Assembly (NCBI GenBank): GCA_046566145.1
Contig: JBKHXF010000030.1
Location: 105,451 to 169,450 of the forward strand
Length of the DNA stretch: 64,000 bases
Reading direction: 5' to 3'
DNA from: JBKHXF01 sp046566145
GTDB lineage: Bacteria; Actinomycetota; Nitriliruptoria; Nitriliruptorales; Nitriliruptoraceae
Shown here: positions 44,688 to 53,003 of the stretch, one piece after another
Layout: each line of letters opens with the position of its first letter
Position numbering within the stretch: position 1 is the stretch's first letter
Position numbers and translations under genes: made by a program
Notes under the pieces: model-generated
What the model saw: the letters and a program-made list of their open reading frames with translations, nothing else
What the model was told of the DNA's origin: nothing
The model's database searches: none

Positions 44688-44944
44688 TCAGGCGGCCCGC
44701 TCGCGCGCGTGCTCGGCCTCGTGGGCCTCGCGACGGGCGCGCTCGGTGTCGACGCCGGGCGTGGGGAGGGCCGTGCCCTGGCGGCGCTCCGCTCGCTGCT
44801 TGACGATGAGCGCCGACGCGGCGGCGACGATGCCGGCCCCGAACGACAGGCCGGTCTCGGGTCGGGGGGCCGGGTCGGGGGGCCGGGAGGCCCGCCGCTA
44901 GCCTCCGGACCGACCCGCCCGCACCCGCACCGAACGGCCCCCGC
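44688..44944. other. 271-nt gap with a possible minus-strand small ORF and a plus-strand -10 box
   Basis: On the minus strand a frame ending at TGA 44,688-44,690 reads a hydrophobic segment (LSFGAGIVAAASALIVKQ) and then a charged helix rich in Arg/Glu/His (AEHARERAA end), like a one-TM small protein. It has no ATG, GTG or TTG start; only CTG 44,849 would serve, giving 53 aa. On the plus strand TAGCCT (44,899-44,904) lies 40 nt before meaB and is its likely -10 box. Nothing else is recognised. Confidence 0.35.
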
Positions 44945-45940
44945 GTGCCCACCGACGTCGCGCAGCTCCTCGCCGACCTCGACGACGGCATCCGTCGCCG
45001 GCGCGCGCTCGCCCGTCTCCTGACGCTGGTGGAGGACGGCGCACCCGAGCAGCTGCGTGCGGTCGTGTCGGGCCTGTACCCGCGCACCGGCAACGCCCGC
45101 GTCCACGGCATCACCGGCTCGCCGGGCGTGGGCAAGTCGACCCTGACCAACGCCATCGCCACGGAGCTGCGACGGCGCGGCCGCACCGTCGCGGTCCTCG
45201 CCGTCGACCCGTCCTCGCCGTTCTCCGGCGGGGCGCTCCTCGGCGACCGGGTGCGGATGCAGGGCCACCACGCCGACGACGGCGTGTTCATCCGCTCGAT
45301 GGCGTCGCGCGGCCACCTCGGCGGGCTCTCGTTCGCGACCCCGCAGGCCGCGATGGTCCTCGACGCCGCCGGGTTCGACGACGTCGTCATCGAGACCGTC
45401 GGGGTCGGACAGTCCGAGGTGGAGATCGCCGCGACCGCCGACTCGACCGTGGTCGCGCTCGCGCCCGGCATGGGCGACGGGGTCCAGGCCGCCAAGGCCG
45501 GCATCCTCGAGGTCGCCGACCTGTTCGTGGTGAACAAGGCCGACCACGCCGGCGCCGGGAAGCTCGTCGCCGAGCTGCAGGGGATGCTCGAGCTCGGCCA
45601 CGCCACCGAGGACCCGAGCACCGGCGACCGCTGGTGGGCGCCGATCCTGCGCACCGTCGCCGTGCGCGAGGAGGGCATCGCCGAGGTCGTCGACGCGTTC
45701 GACGAGCACCGCGCGTTCCTGCAGCGCTCCGGCCTGCTCGAGCAGCGCCACCGGCTCCGCGCCCTGCACGCGGTCCGCGAGATCGCGCTGGAGCGGGTCC
45801 GGCAGCGCTTCGGACGCCTGCAGGTCACGCCCGGGGCCGACGCCGACCCGCTGCTCGACACCCTCGCGGCGAAGGTGGCCGACCGCTCGCTCGACCCCTA
45901 CGCCGCCGCGGACGAGCTGCTCGACGCCCTCGAGGCCTGA
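44945..45940 (+). CDS. meaB: MeaB/ArgK-type GTPase, methylmalonyl-CoA mutase chaperone
   Basis: 331 aa. G3E P-loop GTPase that guards and reactivates B12-dependent methylmalonyl-CoA mutase. Walker A is 58-GSPGVGKST-66; 'VAVLAVDPSSPFSGGALLGD' and 'DVVIETVGVGQSEVEI' are MeaB signatures; NKAD gives guanine specificity. The mutase itself is not in this window, but the MCE-like gene is nearby. GTG 44945. Confidence 0.93.
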   Translation: MPTDVAQLLADLDDGIRRRRALARLLTLVEDGAPEQLRAVVSGLYPRTGNARVHGITGSPGVGKSTLTNAIATELRRRGRTVAVLAVDPSSPFSGGALLGDRVRMQGHHADDGVFIRSMASRGHLGGLSFATPQAAMVLDAAGFDDVVIETVGVGQSEVEIAATADSTVVALAPGMGDGVQAAKAGILEVADLFVVNKADHAGAGKLVAELQGMLELGHATEDPSTGDRWWAPILRTVAVREEGIAEVVDAFDEHRAFLQRSGLLEQRHRLRALHAVREIALERVRQRFGRLQVTPGADADPLLDTLAAKVADRSLDPYAAADELLDALEA

Positions 45941-45957
45941 GCCACCGCCGGCGCGGG

Positions 45958-47520
45958 TCAGTCCGCCGGCGTCGACCGGTCCGCCGGCGCGAGGCAGCGC
46001 TCGAGCACCCCGAGGGTCCGCTCGAGCCGGGCGTCGTCGGTGCGCAGGTTGCCGGTCGCGAGCCGCAGGCAGGTGCGCCCGTCGAGCTCGGTGTGGCTGA
46101 GGAACACCTCGCCGGTGGCGTTGACGCGGCGCATCCAGGCGAGGTTGCGCTCGCGCAGGACGGCCTCGTCGACCCCCGCGCCCGCGCCGGTGCCGGCGCC
46201 GACATCGCCGACGTCCCGGAAGCACACCGTGGACATCGGGACCGGGGCGAGGCGCTCGAGCCGCGGGTGCGCGTCGACCCAGTCGGCGACGTGGCGGGCC
46301 TGCGCGACGTGGTGGCGGATGCGGCGGGCCAGGCCGTCCGCGCCGAACCAGCGAAGCACCATCCACAGCTTCAGCGCGCGGAAGCGGCGACCGAGCTGCA
46401 CGCCCCAGTCCATGTAGTCCGTGACCGCGTCCGGGTCGTCGGTCGTCAGGTACTCGGGCACGAGGCTGAACGCGGCCTTCAGCACCCCCGGGTCGCGCAC
46501 GTAGAGCGCCGAGCAGTCGATGGGGGTGAACAGCCACTTGTGGGGGTTGGTGACGAACGAGTCGGCCCGCTCCACCCCGTCGAGGACCCAGCGCAGCTCC
46601 TCGCACAGCGCGACCATGCCGCCGTACGCCCCGTCGACGTGCAGCCAGATCGGGTGCCCGAGCTCCTCGACGAGCCGCTCGCGCAGGTCGGCGACCTCGG
46701 CGACCGGGTCGACCGAGGTGGAGGAGGTGGTGCCGACCGTCGCGACGATCGCGAGCGGCCGCACGCCGAGCTGCACGTCGGCGCGGATCGCGTCCTCGAG
46801 AGCGGCGACGTCGAGACGGAACGCGGCGTCCGTCGCGACGCTGCGCACCCCGTCCTGGCCGAGCCCCAGCGTGATGGCGGCCTTCGCCACCGAGGAGTGC
46901 GCCTGCGTGGAGGTGTAGACGCGCAGCGGGGGCAGGTCGCCACGCCCGGCCATGCCGCGGACACGGACGTCGAGCCCGGCGGCCTCGCGTGCACCCGCGA
47001 GGGCGGTCAGGGTCGCCACCGAGGCCGTGTCGAGGATGATGCCGCGGAACCCGCCGCCGGGGTCCTCGGGGCCCGGCAGGCCGAGCAGCTGGCGCAGCCA
47101 GTCGAGCACGACCTCCTCGAGCTCGGTCGCCGCCGGCGACGTCCGCCACAGCATCCCGTTGACGTTCAGCGCCGCGGCGACCGCCTCGCCGAGGATCCCC
47201 GGACCCGAGCCGGTGATCGCGAAGTACGCGTGGAAGGCCGGGTGGTTCCAGTGGGTCGTGCCCGGGACGACGACCCGGTCGAGGTCGGCGAGGACGTCCG
47301 CGAACGGCTCGGGTGCGGCCGGCGGGACGGCCGGCAGGGCGGCGCGCACGTCACCGGGCGCGACGCGCGACAGGACCGGCAGGTCGCCGACGCCGGCGAG
47401 GTAGTCGGCGATCCAGTCCACCACGGTCCGGCCGTGCACCCGGAAGGTCTCCGGGTCCATGTCGCCGACCCCGTGCAGCTGCTCGGGGTCCAGCGTCGGG
47501 TCGACGTCCTCTCCGGTCAC
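45958..47520 (-). CDS. PLP-dependent group II amino-acid decarboxylase
   Basis: 520 aa. Aromatic-L-amino-acid/tyrosine-decarboxylase-like enzyme. It starts with 'MDPETFRVHGRTVVDWIADY' after a 22-residue leader and has 'HWNHPAFHAYFAITGSGPGI', 'WLHVDGAYGG' (Asp to the PLP nitrogen) and the Schiff-base K328 in 'TNPHKWLFTPIDCSALY'. Length and the 'DPETFRVHG' start suit DOPA/tryptophan/phenylacetaldehyde-type enzymes; which substrate is unclear. GTG 47520 overlaps the stop of the upstream sigma-like gene, an unusual pairing. Convergent with meaB, 17 nt apart. Confidence 0.88.
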   Translation of the reverse strand: MTGEDVDPTLDPEQLHGVGDMDPETFRVHGRTVVDWIADYLAGVGDLPVLSRVAPGDVRAALPAVPPAAPEPFADVLADLDRVVVPGTTHWNHPAFHAYFAITGSGPGILGEAVAAALNVNGMLWRTSPAATELEEVVLDWLRQLLGLPGPEDPGGGFRGIILDTASVATLTALAGAREAAGLDVRVRGMAGRGDLPPLRVYTSTQAHSSVAKAAITLGLGQDGVRSVATDAAFRLDVAALEDAIRADVQLGVRPLAIVATVGTTSSTSVDPVAEVADLRERLVEELGHPIWLHVDGAYGGMVALCEELRWVLDGVERADSFVTNPHKWLFTPIDCSALYVRDPGVLKAAFSLVPEYLTTDDPDAVTDYMDWGVQLGRRFRALKLWMVLRWFGADGLARRIRHHVAQARHVADWVDAHPRLERLAPVPMSTVCFRDVGDVGAGTGAGAGVDEAVLRERNLAWMRRVNATGEVFLSHTELDGRTCLRLATGNLRTDDARLERTLGVLERCLAPADRSTPAD

Positions 47521-48665
47521 GGGGCCTGCTGTCCCCCGCCCGGCTGCTGTCCCCCGCCCGGCTGCTGTCCGCCGCCGGGCTGCTGCCCGCCCTCGCCGGG
47601 TGGAGGCGTGGGTGACGGCGACTCCGTCGCGGTCTCGGTCTCGGTCGGGAGGATCGGCGGGGTGGTGATGCCGCCGCCCGTCCCGGTCTCGGTGGGCGTC
47701 GCGGTCGGCGACGGGCTCGGGCTCGGGCTGGGGCTCGGCGAGGGGGACGGCGAGGGCGACGGCTCCGGCTCGAGCGACGGCTCGGGCTCCGGGATCACGA
47801 CCTCCATCGTCGGCTCGTCCGGGGGCTCCGGGGAGGGACGCACGATGACCGCCGGCGGCGAGTTGGTCGCCGGCACGGTCTCGGTCGGGTCGAGGGGCGT
47901 CGCGGTCAGCGCGGCGAGCACGGCGTCGCTGTTGGGCTGCAGCGCCCGCCAGAGCGACCCGCCCACGAGCGCGGTCGCGAGCACGAGCGCGGCGAGCAGG
48001 CCCGCCCCCACGCGGTCGGACGGCCGCATCCCCGTCTCGGGCACGAACGCGCCGGCGGTCAGCGCCCGCCACACGGGGGTCGCCCCCACGGTCTGCACCC
48101 GCCACGCCCCGACGACGTCGCGAGGCGCCGGCGGGCCCATGCCGGCGGTCGCGTCGAGGCGCTCGAGCGCCGCGCCGAGCAGGGGCACGCCGTCCGCCGG
48201 CGGGCGGCCGACGACCCGGGCGGCGGTCGCGGGCTCGAGCCCGTGGCGCAGGTGCAGCAGCAGCACGGCACGCGTCTCGCCGGCCAGCCGGGCCAGCGCC
48301 GCCCAGACGGCGGGCGACGCGGTCGCGGTGGACGAGAGGCGTCGGCGATCGGGGACCCGGTCGGGGTCCACCTCCGAGAGGCTCGCGTCGTCGGGGTCCG
48401 GGACCACCCCGGTCGCCCAGGCGTCGCGGGCCCGCACCATCGCCAGCGCCAGCAGCCACGCTCGCACCGCGCTGGGGTCGCCGAGCCGGTCGAGTCCCTC
48501 GCGGGCCCGCGCGAACGTCGTGGTGGTGAGCTCGGTCGCCGCGCCGCGACCGACGAGCCGGACCAGCAGGTCGTGGACCTCGTCGACGTGCCGCTCCAGC
48601 AACGCCGCGAACGCCCCGTCGTCACCCTCGCGGGCGCGGGCGACCAACGTGGCGTCGGTCACCAT
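47517..48665 (-). CDS. Membrane-anchored ECF-sigma-like protein with Pro/Ser and Gln/Pro/Gly tail
   Basis: 382 aa. Residues 3-80 look like sigma-70 region 2 ('ATLVARAREGDDGAFAALLE', 'AVRAWLLALAMVRARDAW'). Residues 118-170 look like a degenerate region 4 ('LARLAGETRAVLLLHLRHGL', 'LLGAALERLDA'). A TM helix follows (about 219-238, 'VGAGLLAALVLATALVGGSL'), then a 140-residue external tail with Ser-Pro repeats and three GQQPGG units. This is an ECF-like domain fused to a membrane anchor. The weak region 4 questions promoter binding. ATG 48665. Stop overlaps the decarboxylase start. Confidence 0.7.
   Translation of the reverse strand: MVTDATLVARAREGDDGAFAALLERHVDEVHDLLVRLVGRGAATELTTTTFARAREGLDRLGDPSAVRAWLLALAMVRARDAWATGVVPDPDDASLSEVDPDRVPDRRRLSSTATASPAVWAALARLAGETRAVLLLHLRHGLEPATAARVVGRPPADGVPLLGAALERLDATAGMGPPAPRDVVGAWRVQTVGATPVWRALTAGAFVPETGMRPSDRVGAGLLAALVLATALVGGSLWRALQPNSDAVLAALTATPLDPTETVPATNSPPAVIVRPSPEPPDEPTMEVVIPEPEPSLEPEPSPSPSPSPSPSPSPSPSPTATPTETGTGGGITTPPILPTETETATESPSPTPPPGEGGQQPGGGQQPGGGQQPGGGQQAP
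47522..47585 (-). repeat. 18-bp repeats encoding GQQPGG units
   Basis: Three to four near-identical 18-bp units (GGCTGCTGTCCCCCGCCC type on the plus strand) at the 3' end of the sigma-like gene. A second short-period region (about 47,700-47,770) encodes the Ser-Pro repeats. Confidence 0.8.
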
Positions 48666-48729
48666 CGTCGTCGGCCTCGGTCGGGGGCGTGCGTGCGGGT
48701 CCACGGCGAACGGTACCGCTCGACGCCCC

Positions 48730-48735
48730 TAGGGT
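48730..48735 (+). promoter_or_regulatory. Candidate -10 box (TAGGGT) for the NAD-binding protein gene
   Basis: TAGGGT, 40 nt before ATG 48776. On the opposite strand TACCGT (within 48,710-48,716) could serve the divergent sigma-like gene. Confidence 0.4.
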
Positions 48736-48775
48736 TGCCCTCGTCACGCACCCGTCCCCGACGCCGGACCCGCCG

Positions 48776-49591
48776 ATGCCCGTCCTCGTCACACCCGGCG
48801 ACACCCCCCTCGGTGTCGCCCTGGTCGAACGCCTCGCCGCCGCCGGCGGCGAGGTCCGGGCGTTCGTGCGCGGCACGGGCGACGTGGCGGCGCTGCGCCA
48901 CGCCGGCGCCTTCGTCGCCACCGGCACCTCGGACGACGTCGGGCGGCTCGAGGCCGCGATGGCGCAGGTGCACACGGTCGTCGACCTCGCCGGCGGCCTG
49001 CTGTCGGCCAGCCCGGAGCGCGTCGTCGAGGACGCCATGGTCGTGGCGACGGCCGCCGCCGGCGCGGGCGTGCGCCGGCTCGTCACGCTCTCGCTGCCCG
49101 GGGCCCACGCCGACGCCCACGACCCGCTGCGGAGGGCCAAGGGCACGGTCGAGGCGATGCTCGCCGAGGCCGTCACCCCCACCGTGGTGCTGCGCACGAG
49201 CCTCGTCGACACGCGCCGCGTCCGGGACGCGCTGGTCACCGCCGGCACGGCGGTGCCGCGGGACCACGCCGTGTCGCCGCTGCACCCCGACGACCTCGTC
49301 GACCTGCTGGTCGCCTTCGACGAGGTCCGCGGCGAGGCCCACGAGGGCCACGTGGTCTTCCACGCCGGCGGTCGGCCCACGACGTTCGGCGCCTACGTGG
49401 ACCACGTCGAGGCCGTGCACGCCGCCGGCGCGAGCGGGTCCGGGCGCTTCGTCGGGCGGGTGTACGTCCCGCCGGGCGACGTCCCGCTGCTGCGACCGGC
49501 GCTGGTCGGGCCGTGGGTCGGTGGGGAGCCCGACCCGTCCTTCGACGCGTGGGAGTTCACCGGCCTCGCCCCACGCCCGCTCGCGACCTGA
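48776..49591 (+). CDS. NAD(P)-binding NmrA/epimerase-like protein
   Basis: 271 aa, atypical short-chain dehydrogenase fold. 'PVLVTPGDTPLGVALVERLA' is a modified nucleotide-binding start (T-P-G-D-T-P-L-G instead of G-x-x-G-x-x-G), followed by 'GEVRAFVRGTGDVAALRHAG' and 'VHTVVDLAGGL' as in NmrA and complex-I-assembly-like proteins. The S-Y-K catalytic triad is not obvious, so a sensor or redox role is as possible as an enzyme. ATG 48776. Confidence 0.72.
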   Translation: MPVLVTPGDTPLGVALVERLAAAGGEVRAFVRGTGDVAALRHAGAFVATGTSDDVGRLEAAMAQVHTVVDLAGGLLSASPERVVEDAMVVATAAAGAGVRRLVTLSLPGAHADAHDPLRRAKGTVEAMLAEAVTPTVVLRTSLVDTRRVRDALVTAGTAVPRDHAVSPLHPDDLVDLLVAFDEVRGEAHEGHVVFHAGGRPTTFGAYVDHVEAVHAAGASGSGRFVGRVYVPPGDVPLLRPALVGPWVGGEPDPSFDAWEFTGLAPRPLAT

Positions 49592-49614
49592 AGACCTCGG
49601 CGCCCGGGGACGAC

Positions 49615-49641
49615 CGAGCCCCGGCGCGGGGCCGGGGCTCG
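49615..49641. terminator. Bidirectional terminator between convergent genes
   Basis: Perfect 11-bp stem CGAGCCCCGGC/GCCGGGGCTCG with a 5-nt loop, 24 nt after the plus-strand gene and 27 nt from the ilvC stop. Confidence 0.8.
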
Positions 49642-49667
49642 GGACGTGCGTGGTGCAGGCTCGCAGG

Positions 49668-50672
49668 TCACTCGACCGTGGGGTTCGAGATCCACGGCAT
49701 CAGGTCGCGCAGCTTCCGCCCGACCTCCTCGATCTGCTCGCTGCGGCCCTCGGCGCGCATCTGCTGGAAGTTCCCGGCGCCGCCCTCCCACTCGGCCATG
49801 AAGTTGCGGGCGAAGGTCCCGTCCTGGATGTCGGTCAGGACGTCCTTCATCGCCGCCACGGACGACTCGTTGACGACGCGCGGTCCCGAGACGTAGTCGC
49901 CGTACTCGGCGGTGTCGGAGATCGAGTAGCGCATCCAGGACAGGCCGCCCTCGTACATCATGTCGACGATGAGCTTCAGCTCGTGGAGGCACTCGAAGTA
50001 GGCGACCTCCGGCTGGTAGCCGGCGTCGACGAGGGTCTTGAAGCCGTTGAGCACCAGCTGCGACGCGCCGCCGCAGAGCACGGCCTGCTCGCCGAACAGG
50101 TCGGTCTCGGTCTCCTCCTGGAAGGTGGTCTGGAGGATGCCGGCGCGGGCCACGCCGATGCCGTGGCCGTAGGACTTGGCGAGCTCGAGCGCGTCACCGG
50201 TCGCGTCCTGGTGGATGGCGACGAGGCCCGGGGTGCCCTGGCCCGACTCGTAGAGCCGGCGGACCATGTGGCCCGGCGACTTCGGCGCGACGAGGAACAC
50301 GTCGACGTCCGCCGGCGGTTCGATGAAGCCGAAGTGGATGTTGAACCCGTGGCCGAAGACGAGGGCCTTCCCGGGCGCCATGGCGTCGCGGACGCCGTCC
50401 TCCCACATCGCCTTCTGGTGGGTGTCGGGCAGCAGCACGACCACCACGTCGCCCCACGCGGCGGCGTCGTTGGTGTCCATGACCTCGAGGCCCGCCTCCT
50501 CGGCGGCCGCGCGCGATGCCGAGCCGGGTCGCAGGCCGACGCGGACCTCGACGCCCGAGTCGCGCAGGTTCAGCGCGTGGGCGTGGCCCTGGCTGCCGTA
50601 CCCGAGGACGGCGACCTTCTTCGACTGGATCAGGGAGAGGTCGGCGTCCTGCTCGTAGAACATCGTGGCCAT
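49668..50672 (-). CDS. ilvC: Ketol-acid reductoisomerase
   Basis: 334 aa, class I enzyme of valine/isoleucine/leucine synthesis. The Rossmann start 'KVAVLGYGSQGHAHALNLRD' and following 'VRVGLRPGSAS' (basic/serine pattern for NADPH), 'FLVAPKSPGHMVRR', 'GLSWMRYSISDTAEYGDY' with the Mg-binding Glu region are complete. ATG 50672. Stands alone without ilvBN or leuA in the window. The 141-nt gap upstream shows no leader peptide or T-box. Confidence 0.96.
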   Translation of the reverse strand: MATMFYEQDADLSLIQSKKVAVLGYGSQGHAHALNLRDSGVEVRVGLRPGSASRAAAEEAGLEVMDTNDAAAWGDVVVVLLPDTHQKAMWEDGVRDAMAPGKALVFGHGFNIHFGFIEPPADVDVFLVAPKSPGHMVRRLYESGQGTPGLVAIHQDATGDALELAKSYGHGIGVARAGILQTTFQEETETDLFGEQAVLCGGASQLVLNGFKTLVDAGYQPEVAYFECLHELKLIVDMMYEGGLSWMRYSISDTAEYGDYVSGPRVVNESSVAAMKDVLTDIQDGTFARNFMAEWEGGAGNFQQMRAEGRSEQIEEVGRKLRDLMPWISNPTVE

Positions 50673-50813
50673 CGTGGGGTCCTCGTGGGTCGTGTCGTGC
50701 GCCGGCGCGGAGGGGCCGTGGCGCGACGGGGGAGCCTACGGCCGGTGTGCTCACACCGCACATCCCGGGGAACGCGGCGGGTGGTCCGTGCGCGCCGCGC
50801 CGGGCGCCGCGCG

Positions 50814-51740
50814 TCAGGCCGTCGCGGTGGTGTCCTCGGGGGTCGGGTCGTCCTCGGGGGGTCCCGCGGCGCGCGACGGCCGCAGCATCAGCAGCGCGAC
50901 GACGAGCTGCAGCACGCCGTAGAGCCGGCCGAGCGTGACCGCGGGCAGGGAGAGCGCGATCGAGGCGCCCGCGAAGGACGCGAGCAGGCCGCCGGCGCCG
51001 ATCAGGAGCCCGAGCCGCACGTCGGTGTAGCCGTTGCGGGCGTGGGCGGCCGCGCCGGTGATGGCCGTCGGGATGATGACGGCCAGCGAGGTGCCCTCGG
51101 CGACGTGCTGGCCGTACCCGAGCCCGAGGACCATCAGCGGGACCATGAGCACGCCGCCGCCGACGCCGAGCACGGCGGAGGTGACGCCGGCGGCCAGCCC
51201 GCCGAGGACGTGCAGCACGAGCCGCCCGGCCGTCAGGTCGGGGATGGCGTCGGGGCCCGCGACGCTCTGCACGTCCTCCCCGACGCCGAGCACGAAGCGC
51301 AGCGCGAGCACGAGCAGCACGACGCCGAAGAGGCGGCGCAGCCCCCCCTCGGAGACCTTCGGCAGGAACCGCGCGCCGAGCCTGGCACCGGTCACCGCGC
51401 CGGCGGCGAGCGCCAGCGCGCCGGGCACGGCGACGGCGCCGTCGAGGCCGAACCGGACCGTCCCCGCGACGGCGGCGAGCGAGACGGCCACGAGCGACGT
51501 CGCGTGGGCGACGTGCTGGGGTCGCCCGAGGACGAGCGTCAGCAGCGGGACGAGCAGCACCCCGCCGCCGACCCCGAACATGCCGGCGGCGAGCCCCGCC
51601 GCTGCGCCGCCGGCGAGGGCGACGGGCATCGAGGCCGCGTCGTGGCCCGGTCGGCTATCGGGGTCGGACCCGTCAGGGCGGCGTTCGGACACGAGGACTC
51701 GACGGTCGAGGTCAGGGGAGACGCGAGCACGCGCGGACAT
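50814..51740 (-). CDS. TauE/SafE-family sulfite/anion exporter
   Basis: 308 aa, about eight TM segments in two homologous halves, each with the family repeat: 'AAGLAAGMFGVGGGVLLVPL' and 'AAGVTSAVLGVGGGVLMVPL', both followed by a QHVA-x-(A/G)-T-S-L motif. The family moves sulfite, sulfonates or other organic anions; cargo unknown. ATG 51740 gives a 37-residue charged N-terminus; ATG 51629 (MPVALAGGAA) is the alternative start nearer the first TM. Confidence 0.87.
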   Translation of the reverse strand: MSARARVSPDLDRRVLVSERRPDGSDPDSRPGHDAASMPVALAGGAAAGLAAGMFGVGGGVLLVPLLTLVLGRPQHVAHATSLVAVSLAAVAGTVRFGLDGAVAVPGALALAAGAVTGARLGARFLPKVSEGGLRRLFGVVLLVLALRFVLGVGEDVQSVAGPDAIPDLTAGRLVLHVLGGLAAGVTSAVLGVGGGVLMVPLMVLGLGYGQHVAEGTSLAVIIPTAITGAAAHARNGYTDVRLGLLIGAGGLLASFAGASIALSLPAVTLGRLYGVLQLVVALLMLRPSRAAGPPEDDPTPEDTTATA

Positions 51741-51779
51741 TGTGGCCCAACATCTGGCGTCTGCCGACGTCGACCCAGG

Positions 51780-52432
51780 TCACGACGACCCGACCGGTTC
51801 GATGCGCAACTCCACGGGCTGGGGGAGCTCCACGGACACGACGTCCGGTGGTTGCCACCCGACGATCGTGAGGACACCCGTCTCCGCGCCACCCGGCGGG
51901 GCGACGCTGATGTCGGCGACCAGCCGACCGTCACGGAGCGACGCCGAGTGGAGGATCAGGCCGTGTGTCCCGACCGTGTCCAGCGAGGCGACGGCGGAGT
52001 CCGGGTGGTCCACGGCGAAGAAGATGGTGCCGCGGACCCAGCGCCCGCAGGGCCCGCGGTCGCCGATCCGCCACCGTGGGGTGCACCCGGGCACCGCCTC
52101 CACACCCGGGACCCGCGCGATGGGGATCTGCTCCTGCCTCCCCAGCGTGACGGTGGCGTCAACGTCGGTCGGGGAGAACAACATCGTCACGGTCGGGTGC
52201 TGGCCCGTCGCGGTCGTCGAGGAGAACACCTGCGCCGGGACGAGGGTGCTGGGGAGGGGAGGGCGATCGTCGCCGTGGGGGGTGCGGCTGGTGGGCCCTC
52301 ATCGGTGCCGGTGCACGAGGGCGCGCCCGTGCCGAACAGCGCGGTCATCTCGGCGTTGCTGGCAGATGCGTGCTGCCCTGGCGGGAGTCGGGCGTCGGAC
52401 AGCACTTGACCGCCGCCCATCGGGGGGGACAT
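51780..52432 (-). pseudogene. Frameshifted secreted-type protein gene
   Basis: Two minus-strand frames join into one plausible protein. The first part (from ATG 52432 or ATG 52351, 'MTALFGTGAPSCTGTDEGPP') leads into 'TATIALPS' and, after a one-base shift near 52,250 in a run of G/C (CTGGGGAGGGGAGGG), continues 'TLVPAQVFSSTTATGQHPTV' to the end 'QPVELRIEPVGSS'. The second part alone is 149 codons from GTG 52229. Four Cys residues and beta-rich sequence suggest an exported domain, but no signal peptide remains. Codons are more mixed than in neighbours. Either decayed or an indel error in the sequence. Confidence 0.45.
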
Positions 52433-52437
52433 CCTCG

Positions 52438-52989
52438 ATGGCGGCTTCTCGGTTCGGAGCGAGGGGGAGTCGAGTGCTGCGTCCGCCGGGCTCTTGTTGT
52501 CCGCGCTGATCGTGCTTTCGCTGGTCGTCTTCGGTCAGGAGCCTGCCCGGGCAGCGAGTCGGACGACCGATGGGCCTGCACGTTTGCGGGCTGCAAGTAC
52601 TCGCAGGCTCAGATCGTCTGGAGCACGGTGTCCGACTCCAGCGGCGTCATTCGTCAGGTTCAGCGGATGCGGTGGCGAGGTGGCACAGCCAGCGGAACGT
52701 GCGACCCGAGCAACAACATCGTTCGGTGGCGCAGCACAGGTGACGGGTGTTCGTCCACGCTAACGGTCTGATTCTTCATGTTGCGAGCAGTTCGTCCTGG
52801 CGATCGAACTGCGACGTGACCAGTTCCGTCGTCTACCAGGAGTCTCCGTTCATCGCACGCGACTTCGACCTCAGGGCCGACCACGAGTTCTTCCATGAGA
52901 GTTCCAACCCGAGGACCTCGTTCACGTCCTGCGTCTGGTGGATCGTGGCATCCAGTGGCCGCGTCAGCCAGCGTCCGCTGAACTGCTGA
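52438..52989 (+). pseudogene. Secreted Cys-rich protein gene broken by three frameshifts
   Basis: Coding sense passes through three frames. ATG 52438 gives 'MAASRFGARGSRVL'; after a shift near the G5 run at 52,463 the signal peptide core appears ('GLLLSALIVLSLVVFGQEPA'); a shift near 52,560 opens 'CTFAGCKYSQAQIVWSTV'; a shift near 52,745 opens 'VFVHANGLILHVASSSSW' through 'RPLNC' to TGA 52,989. Each shift is one base in the same direction and lies near G-runs. The joined product (about 180 aa) would be a secreted protein with about seven Cys. GC falls to about 55-60%. No family recognised. Could be real decay or homopolymer errors. Confidence 0.5.
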
Positions 52990-53003
52990 CTCGGGAGGCG
53001 CCC

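Noticed and set aside
44688..44849. Small one-TM ORF on the minus strand after the thiolase
   Set aside because: No ATG, GTG or TTG start and only 53 codons from a CTG; kept only as a note in the gap description.
52370..52771. Plus-strand 133-codon open frame as a separate gene
   Set aside because: Its first half is Arg/Gly-rich shadow sequence; only the second half (Cys-rich) fits the frameshifted secreted protein.
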